This document shows positions 12,975 to 24,600 of a stretch of 64,000 nucleotides of DNA, in pieces. Source of the stretch: Malurus cyaneus samueli (lineage: Eukaryota; Chordata; Aves; Passeriformes; Maluridae); NCBI GenBank assembly GCA_009741485.1, contig CM019214.1, positions 50,501,284-50,565,283 of the forward strand. The letters are read 5' to 3'. The notes under the pieces are model-generated. The model was not told the DNA's origin. It searched no databases and saw only the letters and a list, made by a program, of their open reading frames with translations. The translations under genes were made by a program, and so were the position numbers. How positions within the stretch are numbered: position 1 is the first letter of the stretch; each line of letters begins with the position of its first letter.

Positions 12975-15892
12975 CAAAAAAATAAACTTTTATTAAGAAT
13001 TTCAATTGCTGTTACAAATCACAGTATTTTAATTTTTCACTCTATCTCACAATGTGATTTTAGCAGCAGAAAGGATTGACTCTTTCCTGAAAAAGGTACC
13101 ATTATCCACAATGCACTTTATCCCAGTCCTTCATGCCCAATAGTGTTTAATACACTGCAACTATTCATTATATTATGTAGCTAAACAATTTGCCAGAGAA
13201 TAATTAAAGTCTTACATTGGTGAGACACTGTAGGATGTGCAATTAATATACCTGAATGAATGCTCACATACAGCTTCAGCTACTTGTCTGAAATTTGCCA
13301 TGCAGTATGGAAACAGGATTCACTGATTTACATCACAACTGATTTCACATCAAGCAATTTAAAATGAATTAGAATCATATCACAGACAGACATCTGCTTT
13401 TCCCTTCAGGTCTGGACAGTCTATCAACTACTTCTCTTCAGTGCAGTTGGAGAGCTGACTGTTGAAAACAAACTCCTGTGCAGAGGTTGTTCTCACCAAG
13501 ATTTCAAACTTTCCTCTTTCAGATATAGTGGGTGAAATCTTATTTAAAAGTACAGACTTATAACTAAATAACTAGAGGCTGTGATCCCAGTTTTAGTTAA
13601 AAAAATTTCTGCCCTGTCATCCATAAGGCTATGTCTTTATTTCACATATTATATATATTTCAGGAGTCTACGTCACTTTTTGAGGAATCTCATTATCCAT
13701 CAATACTTCAGGAAATTAACTCATTTGCATTACAGGACCAAGATATTATCTATATCAGAATATTTTAAGAATTGAGGTGTGGCAATTAAGTATCCAATTC
13801 ATAGCAACGCAGAATGATTGCAAAATGGCCACCATTCCTATTCACAAAAAGGGAGAACTGACCTAGGTAATTCCTGCTCTCTATGCAACATTTTAAAGTA
13901 AAGAGACTTTACTTCTACAAAACCAAGCTGAATGAAATATTAGTGTAGAAAACATGGATTTTTATTAAATGTATTGCCTGAAGAAAAAGGAGGAGAAGAG
14001 AGGTAACTGCTTTATGGAGAGATGAGCTATTTTAGCTTTAAAAGAATATTGCCTTGGAAGGAAATGAGCATGAATAGACCATAAATGAAATTTAGGTGAG
14101 AATAAAGAACTGATATGGAACTGGATTTCTTGAACAACCTTGAAAAATTAGTGGAGGCAAAAAGACATATTTTTTTAAATACAGATAATAATCCCCATGA
14201 CAGAAAGAGTCTGAGCCTGATCCAAGGTCTTCCTTCAAATATTGCATTTTGTGGTCCTCTACAAGACTATAGAAACTATAACAAGATGTGGAAAAAGCCA
14301 GGGGATACATTTTGTGTATCTCAATATGTGTCAAAGCTATATTATAGAGTATGCAATTTATGCCACCTGTCATGGGCAACAGTATCACTCATACATATTT
14401 CCAACTCATAAATTGAGTCTACCCACTTCAAATATTTTTTTTAATATTTTAATTAGTTTGAATACTTTAATTAGTTTGAATTTTTTGGTTTTTCCAGATG
14501 TAAGAGACTTGCTGAGTTTTTCTGATTATTTAGTTTATTTTTTCTCTTGTTACAGCTGAAAAATAAAACAACAAAAGGTTAAGAAATTCCCTTGCTACCT
14601 CCTGCTTTTTTCTCTTCAACATTTATTGGGACATCTCAAAGTCAGTGCTTACTTAATTTGTAAATCCGTCTTTTGAAGTGTTCACAAATGTACTGGGATG
14701 ACACTAATTTGCTGGAAGCAAAGTTTTCTTTTTACTTGTAGGAACCTCTCTGGGAGTATTCCCTAAGAAGTTTATTATGCTGAAAGGCTTCAAGGAAGGC
14801 ATTTTCATGTCACGTTTTGGAGCACTTGGTGACAAATCGCTGTTGCAATGATTTATTTTGTTCACTGCTATCATCAGTTCTAAAAGAACCTACTATTGTG
14901 GGTTGTTTTTCAGATTGCTTAAATGCCTGATGACAATAGTTCTGTTATGTTGTTTAGATTTGTGTAAAGGAATATGGGTTATCTTTTTGCTACTCCGATA
15001 CTTCTGCTCATTACCAGTTACAGTCTTGGTTTTCAAGTATGTTGATTTTGATTCCTTCAAGATGGATAGTAATGGACAGGCAGTACTTTCTCTATTTTGA
15101 ATATTGATGACAAGGAAAATCACTTTCAGACACAAACAACAGATGACTGCTCATGCACTGTTTTCCTTTCTTTCCTGCTTGGGTTAAGGGACAAAGGTGG
15201 AGGAGGAGAGGAGCAAAGAGCAGAGCACTTAATCACAGCTAATTAAAAATTTAAATTTTTATCCAAAATTTTATACATAATCCTTAAAAAAACCCATGAA
15301 CTATAAAATAGGATATATTAGTGTATGTATACAAAGCACTCTTGGTACACCGAGTCTGGGGTAATCTAAGTGCAAAAAGGTTTCTGGACACCAAGATGAA
15401 TTCTGATCCAGGTTTTGTTATTCATGATTGTACTGATTTTCATTGTATTTTAGTTCAAATGTTGCCATCTAAATTTAGATTTCTTTAAATATGGATGATA
15501 TTGCCCAAGGACCAGTTTCTTCCAGCCTAAACATGTGAATTAACTGGATTATAGGATTTAAAATATTAAAGAGTGACTCTCATTCACATTTTCCACAAAT
15601 TACCAAATCTCTGAAGTTCCTCTGCAAGAAAGAAGCATTTAAAATTTGGTCTCCAGATTATTGGCTGGGTCAATAATTTTCAACTGCTGCCCACTAGACC
15701 TGTGACTTCCAAACTACAGAGCACTGAAGCTTTAGAAAATGGAATAAAAGAGGCTTATTCTCAAGATATCACATAAAAACATCCAATCCAATATAGCTAT
15801 TTTTGACAGTGAGACAGTGACATGGAAATATTATCCCTGACTGGCTCTTACCCATCACTTTTCAGATGAAAGAGGAGACCAGCTAGTTAGAT

Positions 15893-15944
15893 GGTCCAAG
15901 AGCTTTGTGGTGCTGTTGCTCCTGGCTGGGGTTAAACCAGAACA
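15893..15944 (+). mobile_element. 3' tip (U5 end) of an ERVL-like LTR, plus strand
   Basis: About 52 bp match the reverse complement of the first 50 bp of the 16187 and 47799 LTRs. It contains a TTTGTGGTGCTGTTGCT block, then CTGGCTGGGGTTAAACCAG and a terminal ACA. In LTR sense orientation this is the U5 end, so the fragment is on the plus strand. The rest of that LTR (U3, R) is not seen upstream. Eight bases on begins TGGTGTCCAGTGTGGGTC (15953-15970), which resembles a tRNA-Leu-type primer binding site as used by ERVL elements, though the match is imperfect. Confidence 0.7.
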
Positions 15945-16186
15945 GTCTTTTCTGGTGTCCAGTGTGGGTCAGTATCTATGAGCCACAGCCTCCTCAGGGG
16001 AATACTGCTGGATATAAAATTATCCAGAGCCACAGAAGCTCTGAGGTGCACTGTTCCTCCATCAGCCATAATGCCTTGCCTACAGCCACGTTTGAGTTCA
16101 CAGGGGAGTTCCAGCCTGTCCAGTAGAGCAGCAGAGGAACAACAGCGATGCCCTGCACCTCTTCCAGCCCTGGCCCAGCCTGGGAC
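15945..16186. mobile_element. ERV internal/leader fragment between two opposed LTRs
   Basis: About 240 bp of GC-richer sequence lies between the plus-strand U5 tip and the minus-strand LTR. It holds the primer-binding-site-like stretch at 15953-15970. The minus strand is open for about 90 codons (15932-16222), but I see no gag, pol or env motif I can name, so I treat it as non-coding leader or debris. Which of the two flanking LTRs it belongs to is unresolved; the PBS-like position favours the plus-strand one. Confidence 0.55.
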
Positions 16187-16755
16187 TGTGGTGGTGTAAC
16201 CCCAGCCAGCAACTGAACTCACTTAGTGGTTCTTTCACTTTTCACCACGGTAGAATGGGGACAGATTTGGAAACGTAAAAATGCCAAAACTCAGGGTGAG
16301 ATAAAGACAGTTTAATAGGTAAAAAAGCTGATGCAAACGGAGCAAAATGAGTTCATTCACCACATCCTTCAGGCAGGCAGGTGTTCAGCCATGCCCAGGA
16401 AAGCAGGACCAGGAGCAACAATTACTGCATAAGACAACATCATCACTCCAGGCCTTCTTCCTCTCCTTCTTCCCAGGTTTATATGCTGACCATGACACCA
16501 TAGAACATGGAATATCCCTTGGGTCACTTGGGGTCAGCAGTCCCAGAAGTGTCTCCTCACAAGTTCTTGTGCACCTCCGCCCTCCTCACTGGTGGGGGTG
16601 GTGTGAGAAACAGAAAAAATCTGGATGCTTTGTAATCACAGCAATAGCTAAAACACCTTTCTGTTATCGACATGATTTTCAGGAAAAATCCAAATGATAG
16701 CCCCATACCAGCATCTATGAAGGGTATTAACTTTATCTCAGCCAGAACCAAAGCA
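16187..16755 (-). mobile_element. Nearly complete ERVL-like LTR
   Basis: About 569 bp bounded by TGTGGTGGTGTAACCCC on the plus strand and ending near AACCAAAGCA. Read on the minus strand it carries LTR signals in the right order: a TATA box (CATATAAAC, complement of about 16478-16486), then a polyadenylation signal (CCTATTAAACTGTC, complement of about 16305-16318), then U5. The blocks ATGGAATATCCCTTGGGTCA, ACAAGTTCTTGTGCACC and AGCCCCATACCAGC are shared with the other LTR copies in this window. It is the best-preserved LTR here. Short ORFs inside it are incidental. Confidence 0.9.
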
Positions 16756-18150
16756 ATAAAAAGAGGATTTAATAATAAAGAAGTGCAAAACCACTTATGT
16801 CCTCTAGCTAAATCTAGGTACCCAAATAATATTGCCAAAAACACTGTAAAGAAAAATTATATGTTGTACAAAGCCAATACATTTGCTTTTCCTAGACTTT
16901 TCTAGTAATTTTATAAGGTCAAATTAATTGCTTAAAATAAAATAAAGGAAAAAAAAAAGAAAAAAAAAACCAGAATTTTTCCTTATATTAAAGGTTGTAT
17001 TCCATTTTCTGTTTTGTTTTTATTCCAAAATGTCACAATAGTGATCACAGATGACAATGATCCAAGCATTACTCAGGCAAACTCTGCTCTAAATAAGTAC
17101 TTTCAGTGACTTTTGCTTCTAAGAAGACATAGCTCCTGAAACTCCACTTTTTTCTAAAGGATGTGGCACAGAGTTGCTAATTATTGCATATCTCTACAGT
17201 AACCTGAATATTCCATCCTAATATGTATCAGATTCCTCTTCACATGTAGGAGCAGCATACTCATTTTTTCTTGTTTCTGATGTTGCATTTAGTGACATAA
17301 AGTTTCAATTGCTTCCAGCATATCATTCCCCTTCATTACATTTCGAGTTGCCTGTCTATCTTTTCAAAGTTTACCACTTGGGTAGAGAGCACTAATTGCT
17401 GTACTTACAGGAAAAAAAAAAATTACCTGGTTCACACAGTGAAATCTAAAAGATCTTCTGAATATAAACCCCAACCAGGGGGTAACATCCAGCCTCCCCA
17501 CAGTAGTGGGGCAATCCCCACTTTCCTAGATGGGTTCTCTTCTGTGTTTCCAATTCAGAGGAAGCAGACCCAGGCTGGAACCTCAGCAGGGTGCCTGAGC
17601 ACTCAAAACAAGATTTCAATTGGCTGAAAAATTATTTTAAGTTAACAAGTGCAAAGCTTAACTCTACTTTTGGGATCTAAATTTCATTCTGTGTTTGGCC
17701 TACTCAACCTATTTGAATGTAAAGAAATGTGATGATATCTGATGTTATGGACATTCTCTCCCTCACTAAAATTAAAGATCAGTAGATCTTTAGGAATTCT
17801 CAGTTTCATTGATGTTCTTTTAAAACTGCAGAGTTAAAGAGATTTCTTCGATCACAGACAATATATTTTGTAAGCCTACTGAAATTCCATCCCAAAAAGG
17901 AAAACTTTTTTTTTTTTTTGCAGCCTCCTTGCCATATGTGGCTTGTTAAGATCAAAAAATTGATTTTTATACAGATACCTAGATATATAGGTATATATCC
18001 ATGCATCTTCTCACATCATTAACAAGCCTGTATCACCAAGCTTGCAGCCCTCTCAAAGAATGCAGTTCTTACATGTAATTACCTGGCATATTATTTGCTT
18101 GAACAAACTTGCTCCATAGTATCTTTTTATTTGTTTATTTAAAGCTTTTT

Positions 18151-18302
18151 AGTTTAGGTTTGGGTTGTTTGTTTTGTTTTTGGTTTGTTTTTTTTTTTTT
18201 TTTTTTTTTTTTTGTTGTTTTTTTTTTAATTTCGTGTGGGGTTGGGTTGTTTGTTTTTTTTTTTTTTTTTGTTGTTTGTGTGGGTTTTATTTTTTGTTGT
18301 TT
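18151..18302. repeat. T/G-rich low-complexity block
   Basis: About 150 bp of T runs punctuated by G, GG or GGG. It is the complement type of the A/C tracts at 9.8, 31.5 and 51.5 kb. Confidence 0.9.
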
Positions 18303-19841
18303 AATTAAATCATTAACTCTGAACTCACCAGCTAACACACCATTGAACTAAATTTTATTTGGATCTTTTGTTGTTGTTTTGACATTAATGTATTTGTGTA
18401 TTGTAGCTATTCTTCTTCCACCTGCCACGTCACCAGTTCTTTAATCAACTTTTTATTATGGATAGGAGATATTTATCTATGATACTGTGCTATTCTTTGT
18501 GTCTGTATTGTATTTGTACCAGGGTTTTATTTAAAGGGCAATCTTTAAGAAAAGGAAATTACAAAATACTGTATTTTTTATTAGCCAATTTTCTTTCAGA
18601 TATTAATTTTACTCTCCATCTTTCTTCTCGTCTTTCATTTTCTGCTTATTCGCATAGTCGTCTCTTCCCGCCCAACTTCCTTCTTTTTTTTTATTCAGTT
18701 ACATCTGTAGTACATGAAACTTTTTACATTGAAGCCTTGTTTTATTTATATTTTCTGTATTTCTGCTTCTCTTTACTTGTGTGGTGTTAATCAATATTTT
18801 CATGTGATATTAAACATAGGGTTAAGCAAATGGTTTTCATTTTTTCTAAGTTGTGGCCTTTATTTAGAAAAGAATGAAAAAAAGAAAAGCAAAATATTTT
18901 CCCTAAGGCTGGTCTTTCTAAAGCAGTGTCTGAAGGCCAGTGAGATCAAGACAGTGTTTTGATTGATCAGTGTGCAACAAATCTAATCAGCCTGTCGCTG
19001 TTGGCTAAATTACTGACTTTTGCTACTCAAAGGGAACATCAATGGAAATTGCAGCAGTGTTTCCAGCAGTTGGAAGTTAAAAAAATAAGAATATGCTAAA
19101 GGAAGAGATGTTATGCACACCAAGAATATTTTTTTTGCTTTATTCTGCACAAAGAACTTGAAATTATGACCAGTTACAATTCTGTTTCAACAGAGCTTTT
19201 CTTTTTTTTTTTTGTTGCAACTAAAGAGGATAGAAATAATGGACAAAGTTCAGATGAAATAATTCATTATCTTTTACTTTTTAAAAAGTCATTGTTGAAC
19301 TCTCCTATTTATTGTAAGATAGTGAGGCTTGTCAATACATGTTTGGCTTCTTTAATGGGAAGGAGAAAGAAGGGTGAGGAAACTGTGTGTGTAATTACTT
19401 GTCTTCCTAGAAAGGTGACTGAGGAACAGATGGAACAGGATTGCAGAGCTATGAACCTGTATCAAGGAACTGGTTTTATGTTTCAAAAAACCTTTGCAAG
19501 GAAGACAGGAGAATGGCTGCAATGTTAAATTTTCTGTGAATACTCCCATTCTACTGCCTCATGCACAGAGCTTATTGACACAATCACAGAATATCTTCAA
19601 ATTTTACTGCAACCCCTGCTGATGGCACACCCAGCCTCCTGGCCAGCTCAAATGAAAAAAATAGCTGCCTACATGCAGGATACAGCAGCTCCCTGCATGC
19701 AGACCCAATTGAGTATGAAAAATCCCCACCAGGTGCAGGATGACCATGTCCTCCTCTGATGGCATCTAGGTGCTGCCATTCACAGACTCAGTTAAGGCTC
19801 TATATGGTCTGATAAAAATCATCAAGACCCTGTGTTAGGGC

Positions 19842-19867
19842 TTTTTTTTTTTTTTTTTTTTTTTTTT
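19842..19867 (+). repeat. Pure poly-T tract (26 nt)
   Basis: Twenty-six consecutive T residues. No transposon body was recognised on the downstream side where a minus-strand retrocopy would lie. Confidence 0.95.
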
Positions 19868-20345
19868 CCCCTAAATAGGTTACAAACACCTCTGGCTTAC
19901 TTGTCAATCACCCTGCAAGTCTAAGCCTAGTTTCACGGCATGGCATTATCTCTCTGACAACTGTTGGTTTCACTCCTGAAGTAACTTAAGAAAGTAATTA
20001 AAAACAGAGATTGCATAGCTTAAAACATGCTGTTTTCTTTTGCTTGATATTTTATTTCCTCTTTATTTTACCATTACTATTGAGATGACTTCAGTGTAGC
20101 TAACAATATTGACATGCATACAGACACGCATGGAAGGAAAGTCCCAACATTTTCACACGTAAAGCTGAATACTCTCTACTACTGTTACTACTACTACTCT
20201 ATATGTCCTATTCCTGCTACCAAAGGCACTCTTGCCAGGAATGTTATCTCTACGTGTCAGAAGCTAGTTTGTGACAAATTGGAATCATTTCACCTGATGG
20301 ATTTTAAAACATACGAAGAATACTCTCTACAATACTCAAGATAAA

Positions 20346-20492
20346 GAATCATAGAATCATAGAAAGGATTGGACTTGAAGGAATGTCAAAGCTCATCTGG
20401 TTCCAACTCCCTTGCCATGGGCAGGGATGCCATCCAAATAGAAGGTGCTACTCAGAGTTACATCCAACCTGGCTCTGAACAGTTCCAGAAGT
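20346..20492 (-). mobile_element. CR1 LINE 3' end fragment
   Basis: The plus strand starts with two clean copies of the CR1 terminal octamer complement (AATCATAGAATCATAGAA), followed by GGATTGGACTTGAAGGAATG and the diagnostic block CTCCCTTGCCATGGGCAGGG. Thus the LINE lies on the minus strand with its 3' end at 20346. It is 5'-truncated to about 150 bp and has no ORF. Confidence 0.93.
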
Positions 20493-21089
20493 AAAATATT
20501 TTTATAGGGGATACTTTTGAACCTTGGAAGCGACTTTAGCAACTAAAATTTCAATAAGTAGTTTACAAGGAACAGTAAATAGTAGTAGATAGAGTTTGCG
20601 CTTACATGGATTTAGATTCATAGATTCACTTTTTACCATCTCATGGAAAATTTACATCCCACTTAAACTCTTAGCAAGGTTAATGTCACTTGAAGTATTC
20701 ATGAAGCCCGGAAGTTTATTTCTATTAATTATTGTAAATGTTTCATTAAAGTTTACAGACCTCAATGTGCCATAAATCAAACAGATTTTTAACGCATTTT
20801 CCTTCAACAATACATAATTCATTTGAGTGATTATTATCTTGAGAAGGAGGGGGTTTCTGTTATTTTTATTAGGTAAATATTGTGAATATTGTGGTGAATT
20901 TTTAATATTGTTAACTTTTTTTCCTGTAATGCTGCTCAAGTGATAACAAGCAGTGGCTGTTTAATGCTGCATGTGGTCACTGAAAATGGATTTGGGGGGA
21001 GATGGATAACAACAGAAGAGGCAAAGGCTAATTAGAGCAAAACATCCAGCTCACTGCAGTGATGATCAAGCTCCAGCTCCAGTCAGGTG
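20493..21089. other. A+T-rich unique DNA, no gene seen
   Basis: Nothing recognised. A 95-codon minus-strand ORF lies at 20652-20939 and has no known motif. Confidence 0.5.
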
Positions 21090-21608
21090 TGGAAGAAACT
21101 AACATCTGTAATCAGTATGCCAACATGAGTCAATTATCTTACTCCAGCAACAGTGTTCAGCCCAAGGCCCTTTGTGCTCTGTACATCCACAAACTCCATG
21201 TCAGGATCTCCCCCTGAGTTAGGACACCTCTGAAGAGCTGCCCCTGAGGCTGAGCAATTCCTTGTAACAACAGATAATCTCGGTAAGTGATTAACATGTT
21301 AAACTTAAAAAGCTAATTTATATAAACAATTGATTGTGCCTATGTACTCCTTTAGGCCAAAGCCCTTGTATAAATGTTGATCCAGCTACACCTGAACTCC
21401 CTTCTGAGAAGTTTAAAAAAAAAATGGGGTCCTTTTTAAACCTCTTGAATCAATGAGAGTTTCCTTGACAGCTTTATCTGGCCTTATACAGTAAATAATT
21501 TCTGTGCTTTAACTGAATTTAACTGTGTTATTTCTCTCTATTCTAAGCAACAATAATAAAACATCTCTGATGTAAGCTCTTCGAAATATTCGGGAGGTTT
21601 CGGCTGTC
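21090..21608 (+). mobile_element. Probable LTR of a second ERV family
   Basis: This block stands out from its A+T-rich surroundings and has LTR architecture on the plus strand. A TATA-like TTGTATAAATG lies near 21367-21377. A polyadenylation signal AATAATAAAACATC follows at about 21551-21564. A short U5-like end, CTTCGAAATATTCGGGAGG, runs into TTTCGGCTGTCA near 21608. The CpG remnants in the U5-like part are unusual locally. It is unrelated to the ERVL-like LTRs elsewhere in the window. The 5' boundary is a guess and the family unknown. It could also be unique regulatory DNA. Confidence 0.45.
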
Positions 21609-24600
21609 AAGATAGTATTCATTGATGTATTTAATTCAATTAAAAGGTTGCAAAAGGTTAGGTCATTCACAGCCACTAATTCACCATCACTACCCTTGTT
21701 TTTTTTTTGTATTTATGCCATTCAAGGTATAATATATGGCAAACAATATATTAAACCATATCACAAGCCTTTGTGGTGTGAGAAGATAAGATTTTAAAGT
21801 TCTTCCATAACAACCTGTGTAGAGATTCTTGACTACATGTGAATCTACATAACAAGAGACAAAACTGATTGTATTTCTCATAGGGTGCACAGTAATAGGC
21901 ATTTGAAGGCCTTTGATTGCACATTATAACATACCTTTATTTACTTCTTCCTGCCAATAATCCTTAAAAAAATGCAGTAGAAATTGTGGAATAAAATTGT
22001 TTAATTTAAAATAATTAATGAAAACTTTTTGATTGCTTGAATCTAATTTTTGCTTTAGACTCTGAAGGGTTATTTTATTTTATTTTTTATTTTTCACTTC
22101 TCTTCAATATGAAGACTCTTTTTTCATTCTTCAGAAGCTTAGAAGGTCAAGAATGTTCTTCTTTGCAATAATAAATTGCAGGTTTTGTTAATTTTCACAC
22201 AATTTTATTTATGTATGTTGTGTTTCCAATTTGGTAGAAGGCTGAGAGCAGAGAGGAATTCTGCCTGATTGCTCTGTGTTGGCTGCCACATGTGGCTCCC
22301 ATGAAATCTTAACGTAAGGATTGCTATCCTTCTAAATACTGAGCAAACCATTGGGGAAAACACTTTACTAGGGCTGATGGAGAAAGAAGAGAGATAAAAA
22401 AGTAAGCAGTTAAAATGAAAAAGGAAGTTACAAGGTTAGAAAGGAGCAGAAGACTGGAAAGAAAGAAGAATTAGTAAGGAGCAGGATTTAAAAGCCCCAG
22501 CAGAGTAAGAAAAAATTCTTTTGGAAGGTACACAAAAGAGACTGAATGGAGTTTGTTGCCAATCAGAATCAGTGGATTGGCAGCAAGACTAGGGAAATGG
22601 AAAAATTGGACACGGTATTTACAGCCCTTTTTTTGGTATTCTGCTTTAGTATACAGAGCTTATATCCTTCTATTTATATTTATTCTTCTAATGTCTGTTT
22701 CACAATATCTAGCTTCAGAGATTGAAACCCTTCTCTAGTATACTTGAGATGTTTTCTTTAAGGAAGTAGGGCAGGCTGCATCACCTCACAGATGTAGCAG
22801 ACATTAATTTCCATGCCTCATGCATATAATTACAATTCAAGTAGTGAAGTTCTGATAATCATGGAAAATATCCATATACCATGTTATGAAATGAGAAAAC
22901 AGGCAATTTCACTCTTTCTTCATTTGTTTACTTTGAAAAGTATAGACAATTTTATTCTGAGCAGAATAATTCTTTTGGAACATATTAACTAATTTATTTG
23001 AATAAAGGCACCATCTAGGAAGCAATATAGCATCCACTCTGACACTTTATTTTGTTGTTAGGTTTCTGCTCACAAGGTGGTACTTTATATAAAAATTAGA
23101 ATTGGTTGTGTCGATCAAGCTGGTCCACAGTTTTAATGCATGCCAGTTCATAAGGTATTTGCATGATTAAAAAAGATAATTCCTTTCAATAAAAATTGCT
23201 TTAAAACTCAAAGGAGTTGATCATTGCTTCTTTGGAGTCACTAGAGAGCCTTAAATTATTTTTTTTTTACTTATCAACAACAAATAATACAGTTGAGCTA
23301 TGGAAATTTGTTACACTGTTTATTGATAAACATTTAAAACATCTCAGAAAGCAGCTTTTCTCTGAAACTGCCTCTTATTTTACAGTTTTCTCATTCAGAA
23401 ACTCAGTCAAAAGTGAGAACATACCTCAAGCTGGCTCATTTGCATCACTCAAAAGCAAAAATTTTGGATTTGTGGGGCCATTTCTATTTAACATAACTAT
23501 TTTATTTTTTTTTTTAAGAATTGAGTTCATTAAAAGAAGATCCTTGTTGGGAAAAGAAAAGCAAAACAACATCACCTTCTCATTCCTCCTAGAAAAAATC
23601 TAACCAAACAAAAATATGACCTCAAGCCAACAAGTGGTTGATGTATTTGAGAGAAAAAACTTACATCTTCATACTTTATAGTATGCATTCTGATAAATCA
23701 AATGGTGACCCAAATATTGATTGATAAACTAAAAAATAAGCAGTGAAATCCTGCCTAGTGAGCTTCTTACAATGTCATTGAAAAGAAAAAAACCCAAGAA
23801 CTGAAGGGACCCCCTGACACCACTCATTCAGGCAGCATATTTGGCAGCATAAGTTGTGATGTGCTGAGAAGGTAGTAGCACATATTATGAATCATGTAAT
23901 CTATACTTCTCATGATTAATAACTGTTATTGTTTACTGCTAAAAATAGGTCATGCCAGCCACAATGGATAAAAGGTGTTCCTGAGCCAGTTTTGACATAG
24001 CTGAAACTGAAATAGATTTTTTCTTGCATGTTTTGTTACAGTCCCCTCACAGCTGTAAAAAGAAAAACAGGAAACAGGCTGTGATTCTCCTTATTTCTGC
24101 TGCTTTCTGTGACTGGATGATGCCACATGAAGTAAAACATGGCTTTAAATATATTCTGCCAAATTGAGGATTACCATGGTTTGCTTCATTGAAATCATCT
24201 TTCTCTGCAGGAAGTAAAGCCTTCTGACAGCTGTCTGTTTCTCAGAAGCTAACAGCCAAAGCCACTTTCTTGTTTCCAGTTTTTTTGCTGAAAGCCATGC
24301 AGTTTAGCAGAATAATAAGGCAGAGAAGCATATGCCCCTTGACAACTCAGTGCTGTTGATAGAAAACCAAATTGCAAAGTATGATTCCCTGGGGAAATCT
24401 CAAACACCTGCAACTGCAAAAGTTTCCTCAGAAAGATGTGGATTAGGACAAACTCACTCAGTTGCAGGACAGTACCTCAAAGACACAGTGAAGGTTTTTT
24501 TTTTTTTTATTAGTCTTAATCTTTTATGACTTTGTGGCTGTCCTTTTGGCCTCTAGACTTATCATGCAACTTCCATAACGTGATATTTTGTAACTTTTTT

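Larger units (their letters stand above)
9931..15892. other. A+T-rich unique DNA with simple repeats
   Basis: No coding exon or transposon recognised. Contents: an A-rich tract at 11441-11483; a pure A tract at 12765-12800; an AATT/TTAA run at 12939-12974; and a two-copy 18-bp tandem repeat (TTTAATTAGTTTGAATAC-like) at 14448-14483. ORFs up to 105 codons overlap on opposite strands and show no domain. Confidence 0.55.
16756..20345. other. A+T-rich unique DNA, no gene seen
   Basis: No gene recognised. A T/G-rich low-complexity block lies at 18151-18302, including a pure T run of about 26 at 18188-18213, and a pure T tract of 26 lies at 19842-19867. An ORF at 19166-19528 (120 codons, plus) begins with a Phe run encoded by a T tract, has no known domain and is probably fortuitous. 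Somewhat GC-richer pieces at 17450-17620 and 19570-19800 match nothing I can name. Confidence 0.5.

Noticed and set aside
15932..16844. Several ORFs of 70-116 codons on both strands around 16 kb
   Set aside because: They lie in LTR and ERV leader sequence, which is non-coding in this element class.
19166..19528. 120-codon plus-strand ORF
   Set aside because: It begins with a Phe run from a T tract and has no domain. The 3' part looks somewhat protein-like but this is not enough to call a gene.
23217..23603. Longest ORF in the window (128 codons)
   Set aside because: Length is within chance for 64 kb in six frames, composition mirrors the A+T-rich DNA, and no motif is seen.
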